Source of the DNA: Acidobacteriota bacterium
GTDB lineage: Bacteria > Acidobacteriota > Vicinamibacteria > Vicinamibacterales > UBA2999
Reading direction: 5' to 3'
NCBI GenBank assembly: GCA_947465645.1
Contig: CANIBQ010000135.1
Coordinates: 1 to 10,336, forward strand
Length of the DNA stretch: 10,336 bases
Shown here: positions 1 through 6,245 of the stretch, piece by piece
How positions within the stretch are numbered: the first letter of the stretch is position 1
Layout: the number at the start of each line of letters is the position of its first letter
Notes under the pieces: generated by a model
Seen by the model: only the letters and a program-made list of their open reading frames with translations
Told to the model about the DNA's origin: nothing
The model's database searches: none
Made by a program: the position numbers and the translations under genes

Positions 1-1675
1 GATTGCGCTCAACGCGCTCTATCGTCCCGGCCCGCTCAAGAGCGGCATGGTGGACGACTGGGTCGAGCGGAAGCAGGGGAGGCGGGAGTTCAAGTACGAG
101 CTGCCGCAGCTCGAGCCGATCCTGGGCGACACCTACGGCGTCATCGCCTACCAGGAACAGGTGATGCGGATCGCGCAGGCGGTGGCGGGCTTCACCCTCG
201 GACAGGCGGACGTGCTGCGCAAGGCCATGGGCAAGAAGGATCCCAAGGTCATGGCCAAGCAGCGCGAGGCGTTCCTCGACGGCGCGAAAGCGAAGGGCGT
301 CAACGAGAAGAAGGCGATCAAGCTGTTCGAGCTGATCGAATTTTTCGCGGGCTACGGCTTCAACAAGTCGCACTCGACCGCCTACGCGCTGCTCGCGTAC
401 CAGACCGGGTACCTCAAGGCGAACTACCCGTGGCACTTCGCCGCGGCGCTCTTCACCATCGAGGCGCAGAACACCGACAAGCTGGCGGTCTACCTCGCCG
501 AGGCGCGTGAGCGGGGCATCCCGGTGCTGCCGCCGGACATCAACGAGAGCCAGTTGAACTTCTCGGTGGAGCATGGCCGCGGCGTCCGCTTCGGGCTGAC
601 CGCGATCAAGGGACTCGGCGAGGGCGCGATCAATTCGATCATCGAAGCCAGGACGGCGCTGGGCGGGAAGATCCTGTCGCTGCACGCGCTCTGCGAGATC
701 CTCGACATGCGGCTCGCCAACAAGCGGGTGTTCGAGGCGCTGGTGAAGTCAGGCGCGTGTGATTCGCTTGTGGAGCAGTCGAACGCGGACCTGACAAGGT
801 CCGCGCCACACAGGGCTCGCCCCACTACGGCAACGCGTGCGCAGCTGTTTGCGCAGATCGACGGCGCGTGCGAGCACGGCAACCGGACGCAGCGCGACAA
901 GGATCTCGGTCAGACCGATCTCTTCGGCGGCGGGCCCGAACAGTTCGCGGCGCCGCTGGCGCTGCCCGGCGTGCCGCCCTGGAATGACCTCGAGCAGCTG
1001 CAGTACGAGAAGGAGACGCTCGGTCTCTACTGGAGCGGCCACCCGATGGACCGCTACGCGGACGACCTGCGCGAGTACGGGGCAAAGTCGACGGCCGACC
1101 TCGCCATCGCTCCTCCTCCTCCGCCTCCCCCGCAGGACAACGGCGGCGCGAACTGGCGCGACAAGCGCGGCGGGGAAGAGGTGTCCATCGGCGGGATCGT
1201 CGCCGGGCTCCGGCCGCTGAAGACGCGCAAGGGCGACCGCATGTGCGTGTTCATGCTCGACGATGCGCATGGGAGCATCGAGGTGGTGGTGTTCCCGGAG
1301 GCGTTCAAGCAGTGCGGGCACCTCGCGGAGAACGGCCAGATGGTGCTCGTCAAGGGACGCTTCGAGCGCGACGACGAATCGGTGCGGCTGCTGGCGACGG
1401 AAATGGGGCCGATCGACATGGTGCGCGAGCGCCTGGCCAAGTCGGTCGCGATCCGGATGTCGGCGCCCCAGCACGGCCGGGATACGTTCGTGAAGCTCTG
1501 GGATGTCCTGATGCAGCACAAGGGCGACCGGCGGGTCGCGATCGAGCTCCAGGACGGGGACCTCCACCTGCGCGTGAAAATCGACATCAACGCCCAGATC
1601 AAGGTGCGTCCATCGGAGCGCCTGGTCGCCGAGGTCGAGAAGATATGCGGTGCGGGCTCGGTGAGCTTGAGATGA
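1..1675 (+). CDS. dnaE: DNA polymerase III subunit alpha, C-terminal half (5' end outside window)
   Basis: This is the catalytic subunit of the replicative DNA polymerase. The reading frame is open from base 2, giving 557 visible residues, roughly half of a usual DnaE of about 1,100-1,200. It opens with the family-typical ALYRPGP and SGMVDDW stretch, so the PHP domain and catalytic aspartates lie upstream of the window. Next come fingers-domain motifs (YQEQVM, LRKAMGKKD, GYGFNKSHSTAYA). A helix-hairpin-helix segment (FGLTAIKGLGEGAI) follows near 592-640. The sequence QTDLF at 911-925 fits the internal beta-clamp-binding motif QxxLF. An OB-fold follows a seven-proline run, from VSIGGIVAGL (near 1180) to about 1420, and a short C-terminal domain ends the protein. 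Around 770-835 there is an extra low-conservation stretch containing a perfect DNA palindrome, probably an in-frame insertion. Identity is certain from the motifs; the start cannot be seen. Confidence 0.97.
   Translation, partial: IALNALYRPGPLKSGMVDDWVERKQGRREFKYELPQLEPILGDTYGVIAYQEQVMRIAQAVAGFTLGQADVLRKAMGKKDPKVMAKQREAFLDGAKAKGVNEKKAIKLFELIEFFAGYGFNKSHSTAYALLAYQTGYLKANYPWHFAAALFTIEAQNTDKLAVYLAEARERGIPVLPPDINESQLNFSVEHGRGVRFGLTAIKGLGEGAINSIIEARTALGGKILSLHALCEILDMRLANKRVFEALVKSGACDSLVEQSNADLTRSAPHRARPTTATRAQLFAQIDGACEHGNRTQRDKDLGQTDLFGGGPEQFAAPLALPGVPPWNDLEQLQYEKETLGLYWSGHPMDRYADDLREYGAKSTADLAIAPPPPPPPQDNGGANWRDKRGGEEVSIGGIVAGLRPLKTRKGDRMCVFMLDDAHGSIEVVVFPEAFKQCGHLAENGQMVLVKGRFERDDESVRLLATEMGPIDMVRERLAKSVAIRMSAPQHGRDTFVKLWDVLMQHKGDRRVAIELQDGDLHLRVKIDINAQIKVRPSERLVAEVEKICGAGSVSLR
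784..805. repeat. Perfect 9-bp inverted repeat inside dnaE
   Basis: CGCGGACCT (784-792), a 4-base loop GACA, and AGGTCCGCG (797-805) form a perfect hairpin within the dnaE coding frame. It is translated as part of a stretch (SNADLTRSAPHRARPTT) that does not resemble conserved DnaE sequence, between the helix-hairpin-helix region and the clamp-binding motif. This suggests a REP-like palindromic repeat that inserted in frame. Copy number elsewhere in the genome cannot be seen here. Confidence 0.7.
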
Positions 1676-1770
1676 CCTCGCCTCGCGTAAACTCCCAAAG
1701 GCCAACGCCCAACGCCCAAACAAGGGCCTTGGGAGTTGCGGAGTTGGGAGTTGGGAGTTGGGTATGACCT
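1672..1770. repeat. Heptamer/hairpin repeat element between dnaE and accA
   Basis: Almost the whole dnaE-accA gap is repetitive. An imperfect inverted repeat pairs AACTCCCAAAGGCC (1690-1703) with GGCCTTGGGAGTT (1725-1737), leaving one unpaired A. Its loop holds two copies of AACGCCC. To the right, TTGGGAG units run in tandem from 1729 to 1762, one of them degenerate (TTGCGGAG). The 7-bp sequence ATGACCT occurs on both sides (1672-1678 and 1764-1770), like a target-site duplication. The left copy overlaps the dnaE stop codon. No open reading frame of substance is present. It may be a small non-autonomous element or a slippage-derived heptamer repeat. Confidence 0.75.
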
Positions 1771-1779
1771 GGGCTGTCC

Positions 1780-2745
1780 ATGCCGCCTGATACGCTCGAA
1801 TTTGAGGGCCCGGTCGCCGTCCTGCTGAAGGAGATCGAGGCGCTGTCGATGATGCCGCAGACGCCCGAGCGGCAGCAGTCGATCGACGGCCTGTATCTCC
1901 GGATCGAGTCGATCCGGGCCGAGATCTACTCGCGGCTGACGCCGTGGCAGCGCGTGCTCGTGGCGCGGCACACCAACCGGCCGTCGGTGCTCGACTACGT
2001 CAACCGGCTGTTCACCGAGTTCACGGAGATCGCCGGCGACCGGCGGTTTGCGGACGACCACGCGATGGTCGCCGGGTTTGCCCGCTACAAGGACGAGCCG
2101 GTGCTGATCGTCGGGCACCACAAGGGAAGCGGGGGCGACACGAAGCAGAAGGTGTTCAGGAATTTCGGCTACGCGAAGCCCGAGGGGTATCGCAAGGCGC
2201 TGCGCGCGATGAAGCTGGCGGAGAAGTTCCGTCGTCCGGTGATCGCGTTCATCGACACGCCCGCGGCCTATCCCGGCGTCGAGTCAGAGGAACGCGGCAT
2301 CTCCGAGGCGATCGCCTTCAACCTGCGCGAGATGGCGGCGCTCGACACGCCGATCGTGATCGTCATCCACGGCGAAGGGGGGAGCGGCGGCGCGCTCGGC
2401 ATCGCCATCGGCGATCGCATCCTGATGCACGAGTTCTCGATCTACAGCGTGATTCCGCCCGAAGGGTGCGCGGCGATTCTGTGGCGCGATTCGAACCGCA
2501 AGGTGGAGGCGGCAAAGGCGCTCAAGCTGACCGCTCCCGACCTGCTTGGCTTCGGCATCATCGACGAGATCGTCCCCGAGCCGACCGGCGGCGCGCACAC
2601 CAACCACGAGCTCGCGGCCGCGCTGCTCGACACGGCGCTCGAGCGCACGCTCGCGTCGGTCTCGGCAATGGACCCGGCCACACGCCTCGAAGCGCGCTAC
2701 CAGAAGTTTCGCGCGATGGGAAACGTCGGCTTTACGGAGCAATGA
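1780..2745 (+). CDS. accA: Acetyl-CoA carboxylase carboxyltransferase subunit alpha
   Basis: This 321-residue protein is close in length to E. coli AccA (319). With AccD it transfers the carboxyl group from carboxybiotin to acetyl-CoA, producing malonyl-CoA for fatty-acid synthesis in the cytoplasm. Family signatures are clear: an N-terminal helix beginning LEFEGPVAVL, RPSVLDYV, the EIAGDRRFADD motif, NFGYAKPEGYRKALR, the FIDTPAAYPG stretch, the oxyanion-forming GEGGSGGALGIAIGD (about 198-212), YSVIPPEGCAAILW, and a C-terminal IIDEIVPEPTGGAH. The ATG at 1780 gives the expected N-terminus, but no clear Shine-Dalgarno sequence precedes it, because the leader is occupied by the G-rich heptamer repeat. 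The 3' end overlaps recJ by ATGA. The partner genes accB, accC and accD are not in the window. Confidence 0.97.
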   Translation: MPPDTLEFEGPVAVLLKEIEALSMMPQTPERQQSIDGLYLRIESIRAEIYSRLTPWQRVLVARHTNRPSVLDYVNRLFTEFTEIAGDRRFADDHAMVAGFARYKDEPVLIVGHHKGSGGDTKQKVFRNFGYAKPEGYRKALRAMKLAEKFRRPVIAFIDTPAAYPGVESEERGISEAIAFNLREMAALDTPIVIVIHGEGGSGGALGIAIGDRILMHEFSIYSVIPPEGCAAILWRDSNRKVEAAKALKLTAPDLLGFGIIDEIVPEPTGGAHTNHELAAALLDTALERTLASVSAMDPATRLEARYQKFRAMGNVGFTEQ

Positions 2746-4466
2746 AAGCACCCCTGATCTGGCATGAAGCGCCGTGTGACGATGCGGCGGCAGCGCGGCT
2801 GGGCGCGGAGCTGCAGGTCTCGCCGATCACGGCGCGGCTGCTGTGCATGCGCGGGCTGGCCGAGCCGGAACAGGCACAGAAGTTCCTCTCGCCCTCACTG
2901 GCGGACCTGCACGACCCGTTCGCACTGGCCGACATGGTGCCCGCCGTCGAGCGGATCCTTGGCGCCATCGCGCGCCACGAGCGGATCGCGATTCACGGCG
3001 ACTACGACGTGGATGGCGTCACCTCGACCGTCATTCTCCGGCGGGCGCTCGAGCTGCTGGGCGCCGACGTCATTCATTTCATTCCCGAACGGCTTCGGGA
3101 CGGATACGGCCTCCAGCCCGCGGCGCTCGAGCGGCTCCACGCCGACGGCGTTCGCCTGGTCATTTCCGTTGACTGCGGGATCCGGGCCGACGAAGCCGCG
3201 CAGCGCGCGAAGGCGCTCGGCCTCGACCTGATCATCACCGACCACCACGAGCCGGACACCTCGCTCCCCGAGGCGCTCGCCGTCATCAACCCGAAACGCC
3301 ACGACTGCACCTACCCGGACAAGAACCTGGCGGGGGTCGGCGTGGCGCTGAAGCTGGTGCAGGCGCTCTGCACGCGGTCCGGGCGCGCGAGCTGGCTGCC
3401 CGCGTTCGTGAAGATCGCCGCGATCGGCACCCTGGCTGACGTCGTGCCGCTGGTGGGGGAAAACCGCATCATCGCCAAGCTCGGGCTGGAACTGCTGTCG
3501 GCGGGCCCCCACAAGATCGGCCTGCGCTCGCTGCTCGATGTCTGCGGCCTCACCGGGAAGACGATCGACAGCTACCACATCGGATTCGTGCTGGCGCCCC
3601 GGGTCAACGCCGCGGGCCGCATGAGCAGTCCGGACATCGCCGCGCGGCTGCTGCTCGCCGCCGACGAGACGATGGCGGACGAGGCCAAAGTCCTGGCGGA
3701 GCAGCTCAACTCCGAGAACATCCGCCGGCAGCAGGAAGAAGCCGAGATCGTCACGCAGGCGAAAAAGCTGGTCGAGACCGACCTCGAGATCGGCTCGCGC
3801 ACGATCATCGTCGTCGCCGGCGAGGGCTGGCACCGGGGGGTGATCGGGATCGTGGCCTCCAAGCTCGTGGACGCCTTCCATCGTCCGGCGATCGTGCTGT
3901 CGATCGACGGCGACGTGGCCCACGGGTCGTGCCGCAGCATCAAGTCGTTCAACATGCTGGCGGCGCTCGAGTCGTGCGCCGGGCTGTTGAAGAAGTTCGG
4001 CGGCCACAAGCAGGCTGCGGGCCTGACGCTCGAGGCGTCGCGGATCCGCGAGCTGCGCGCCCAGATCAACGACCACGCCGACGGCCTGCTGCAGCCTGAC
4101 GATCTCCGGCCGCGGCTCTGGATCGACGGGACGCTCGGGTTCCGGTCGATGAGCGCGCAGGTCGCGTCCGAGCTCACCGCGCTCGCGCCGTTTGGCGCCG
4201 GCAACCCGTGTCCCGTCTTCCGGACCAGCCGGGTCGAGGTGGTCGACGGCCCGCGGGTGCTCAAGGAGCGTCACCTCAAGATGTCGTTCCGCCAGGACGG
4301 ACGGGTGATGCGCGGCATCGCGTGGCGCGCGTCGGAGCGGGAAGGCTTCGTCGCCGAGCACCGCTCCGCGATCGACCTCGCCTTCTCGCTGGAGCAGGAC
4401 GTCTGGAACGGCGAGCGCTACCTGCAGTTGTCGGTAGCGGACTTCCGCGCACCCGAAGGCGCATGA
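2742..4466 (+). CDS. recJ: Single-stranded-DNA-specific exonuclease RecJ
   Basis: This 574-residue protein is the usual RecJ size. It degrades single-stranded DNA 5' to 3' in RecF-pathway recombination, mismatch repair and base-excision repair. The DHH-family motifs are in order: GDYDVDGVTST (86-96), SVDCGI (142-147), TDHHEP (166-171) and GTLADVVPL (229-237), then RVNAAGRM (287-294). A charged helix likely to form the connecting coiled coil spans about 310-345. The DHHA1 domain carries WHRGVIGIVASK (363-374) and GGHKQAAGLTL (420-430), and an OB-fold-like C-terminal domain runs from about 457 to the end. The metal-binding aspartates and histidines of the DHH domain are all present, so it should be active. 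The frame stays open upstream through accA, but the ATG at 2742 gives the normal RecJ N-terminus. It overlaps the accA stop, with GGAG only two bases away, so translation is probably coupled to accA. Confidence 0.97.
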   Translation: MKAPLIWHEAPCDDAAAARLGAELQVSPITARLLCMRGLAEPEQAQKFLSPSLADLHDPFALADMVPAVERILGAIARHERIAIHGDYDVDGVTSTVILRRALELLGADVIHFIPERLRDGYGLQPAALERLHADGVRLVISVDCGIRADEAAQRAKALGLDLIITDHHEPDTSLPEALAVINPKRHDCTYPDKNLAGVGVALKLVQALCTRSGRASWLPAFVKIAAIGTLADVVPLVGENRIIAKLGLELLSAGPHKIGLRSLLDVCGLTGKTIDSYHIGFVLAPRVNAAGRMSSPDIAARLLLAADETMADEAKVLAEQLNSENIRRQQEEAEIVTQAKKLVETDLEIGSRTIIVVAGEGWHRGVIGIVASKLVDAFHRPAIVLSIDGDVAHGSCRSIKSFNMLAALESCAGLLKKFGGHKQAAGLTLEASRIRELRAQINDHADGLLQPDDLRPRLWIDGTLGFRSMSAQVASELTALAPFGAGNPCPVFRTSRVEVVDGPRVLKERHLKMSFRQDGRVMRGIAWRASEREGFVAEHRSAIDLAFSLEQDVWNGERYLQLSVADFRAPEGA

Positions 4467-4473
4467 GAGCCGC

Positions 4474-5466
4474 ATGAGAGTCAGCGTCCTCGTCGGCGTC
4501 CTGATCATCAGTGCGTGGACGACGCGCCCAGGGGCCCAACAGCCGGCGCCGGGCGACATCGAGATCATTCCCGTCCGGCCACACTTCTACATGCTCGCCG
4601 GCGCCGGTGCCAACATCGGCGTGCTCGCCGGGCCCGACGGCTTCATCGTCGTCGACACCGGCAACGCGGGCGCGGCGGACAAGGTCCTGGCGGCGATCAA
4701 CAAGCTGGGTGATCGCTACGCGACGACGGTGCAGGGCGTCGAGGTCCGGCCGAGAATCCGGTACATCTTCAACACCAGCGCGCACCCGGATCACGTCGGG
4801 GGAAACGAGAAGCTCTCGAGGGCGGGGCTTTCGATGTTTCCGGGGGGCGCCGGCCTTGCCGGCGTGACCGCCAACTCGGGCGGAGCGGCGATTCTCGGCC
4901 ACGACAACGTCACACAGCGGATGGGCGACGCCTTTCCTGTCGCCGCGTGGCCGACCGAGGGCTACACCGGGCGCCTGCGCTCCTACTATCTCAACGACGA
5001 CGGCATCCAGCTCGTGAACCAGCCAGCGGCGTATTCCGACGGCGACAGCATCGTGACGTTCCGGCGCGCGGACGTGATCATGGCGGGCGAGGTCTTCGAC
5101 ATGACGCGGTTCCCGCTCATCGACGTCGCGAAGGGGGGCAGCGTGCAGGGCGTGATCGACGCGCTGAACCGCCTGGTGGATCTGGCGATCCCGCCGATCC
5201 CTCACGTCTGGCGCGAGGGTCGCACCTACGTGATCCCGGCGCGCGGCCGGGTGACGGATCAGGCAGACCTGGTGGAATACCGCGACATGGTCACCTATGT
5301 TCGCGACGTCATCGCCGAGATGATGAAGAGCGGCCTGACGCTCGAGCAGATCCACCAGGCGGATCCCACGCTGCCGTATCGCGCTCGGTATGGCGCCGAT
5401 GCCGGTCCATGGACGACGAGGATGTTCGTCGAGGCCGTGCACACGAGCCTGGGACCGCGTCGATGA
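4474..5466 (+). CDS. Exported metallo-beta-lactamase-fold protein with degenerate metal site
   Basis: This 330-residue protein has a hydrophobic N-terminus (VSVLVGVLIISAW) followed by a PGAQQPAPG segment, consistent with Sec export. The MBL fold is recognisable from NIGVLAGPDGFIVVDTG (47-63), NTSAHPDHVGGNE (100-112), a GHDNV segment (142-146), DGDSIV (189-194) and a C-terminal YVIPARGR (252-259). Compared with canonical family motifs, several zinc-ligand positions are changed. HxHxDH reads S102-A-H104-P-D106-H107, the usual AHTDGD His is Y187, the bridging Asp in GDxF is E206, and the PGHG His is R257. H104, D106 and H107 remain. It starts 7 bp after recJ, and a 10-bp direct repeat (CGCATGAGAG at 4460 and 4471) covers the recJ stop and this start. 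It could be a pseudoenzyme, a mono-metal enzyme or a redirected hydrolase; the substrate is unknown. Confidence 0.85.
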   Translation: MRVSVLVGVLIISAWTTRPGAQQPAPGDIEIIPVRPHFYMLAGAGANIGVLAGPDGFIVVDTGNAGAADKVLAAINKLGDRYATTVQGVEVRPRIRYIFNTSAHPDHVGGNEKLSRAGLSMFPGGAGLAGVTANSGGAAILGHDNVTQRMGDAFPVAAWPTEGYTGRLRSYYLNDDGIQLVNQPAAYSDGDSIVTFRRADVIMAGEVFDMTRFPLIDVAKGGSVQGVIDALNRLVDLAIPPIPHVWREGRTYVIPARGRVTDQADLVEYRDMVTYVRDVIAEMMKSGLTLEQIHQADPTLPYRARYGADAGPWTTRMFVEAVHTSLGPRR

Positions 5467-6245
5467 GCTCACGGGCCCGCGCAGAACCGGCTAGAGCGGC
5501 GCTGGCTAGAGCGGCGCTGGTCAGAGCGGTACGGCTGGCCATGGCGGTCATCGCGGTTTCAGGGGCGCTCGCCACGCGGATCGAGGCGCAGACCGCACAG
5601 GCGATGGCCCCGTTCGATCTCACGGGCTACTGGGTGGCGGTCATCTCGGAAGACTGGCGCTGGCGGATGATCACGCCGGCAAAGGGAGACTACGCCAGCA
5701 TCCCGTTGACGCCCGAAGGCCTGAAGATGGCCGACACCTGGGATCCGGCCAGGGACGAGGCCGCCGGCGAGCAGTGCCGGTCTTACGGCGCGCCCGGGCT
5801 GATGCGCGGGCCGATTCGGCTTCGCGTCAGTTGGCTGGATGCCGCCACGCTGAAAGTGGAGTCCGACTACGGCATGCAGACCCGGCTGCTTCATTTCGGC
5901 AACCCGACGCCTCCAACCGGCCCGGCGACGTGGCAGGGACATTCCGTGGCGAGGTGGGAGGTTCGCGGGCCGGCGGACGGGCCGAAGACGGGAAGCCTGA
6001 CCGTGACCACCGGCCGACTGCGACCGGGCTACCTGCGCAAGAACGGCGTGCCCTACAGCGCGAACGCGCGGCTGAGCGAATTCTGGGATCACGTGGCCGA
6101 GCCGAATGGGACGCGCTGGATTGTCCTCACCAGCATCGTGCACGACCCGAGGAACCTCCTGGTGCCATTCACCACATCCCTCCACTTCAAGAAGGAAGGA
6201 GACGGCGCAAAGTGGGATCCGACTCCATGTTCCGCGCGATGGTAG
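5463..6245 (+). CDS. Exported protein of unknown function, paralog of the next gene
   Basis: This 260-residue protein matches no named family that I recognise. From the ATG at 5463, which overlaps the previous stop (ATGA), an Arg/Ala-rich n-region is followed by a hydrophobic stretch (LAMAVIAVSGALA, about 25-37) and an IEAQ site, fitting a Sec signal peptide with a long n-region. An in-frame ATG at 5541 would give a conventional short signal peptide and may be the true start. The mature part begins FDLTGYWVAV, with EDWRWR, GEQC (102-105), HFGNPTPP, GYLRKNGVPYS (189-199) and a C-terminal HFKKEGDGAKWDPTPC. It looks beta-rich. Shared motifs with the downstream protein (EDW, QCxxY, GPxxLR, GYLRxNG, DPxxL) make the two divergent tandem paralogs. 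Coupling to the MBL gene suggests a shared envelope role; this is inference. Confidence 0.8.
   Translation: MSSRARAEPARAALARAALVRAVRLAMAVIAVSGALATRIEAQTAQAMAPFDLTGYWVAVISEDWRWRMITPAKGDYASIPLTPEGLKMADTWDPARDEAAGEQCRSYGAPGLMRGPIRLRVSWLDAATLKVESDYGMQTRLLHFGNPTPPTGPATWQGHSVARWEVRGPADGPKTGSLTVTTGRLRPGYLRKNGVPYSANARLSEFWDHVAEPNGTRWIVLTSIVHDPRNLLVPFTTSLHFKKEGDGAKWDPTPCSARW
5491..5520 (+). repeat. Two tandem 15-bp repeats in the start region of the exported gene
   Basis: CTAGAGCGGCGCTGG occurs twice back to back (5491-5505 and 5506-5520), followed by a degenerate third unit (TCAGAGCGGTACGGCTGG). In frame it encodes ARAAL-ARAAL-VRAVRL, lengthening the positively charged n-region of the predicted signal peptide. 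The period is a multiple of three, so gain or loss of units would keep the frame. If translation really begins at 5541, the repeat lies in the leader instead. Confidence 0.8.
6197..6201 (+). promoter_or_regulatory. Ribosome binding site favouring a GTG start at 6212
   Basis: AGGAG, within the purine-rich stretch GAAGGAAGGAG (6191-6201), lies 10 bases before an in-frame GTG at 6212. The alternative ATG codons at 6227 and 6239 have no comparable site at normal spacing. The site lies within the coding sequence of the upstream gene. Confidence 0.5.

Noticed and set aside
1764..1779. ATG at 1764 considered as the accA start
   Set aside because: It is in a different frame from accA.
1944..2741. 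Upstream extension of recJ through accA in another frame
   Set aside because: The translation is Arg/Gly-rich shadow sequence. RecJ homology begins at the ATG at 2742 and the resulting length is normal.
2895..4568. Long minus-strand open frame (557 codons) opposite recJ
   Set aside because: It mirrors recJ, whose DHH and DHHA1 motifs are unmistakable. The antisense translation is compositionally biased and matches nothing I recognise.
4947..5462. Upstream extension of the first exported paralog
   Set aside because: It overlaps the MBL-fold gene in another frame and has shadow composition. The signal peptide begins only after 5463.
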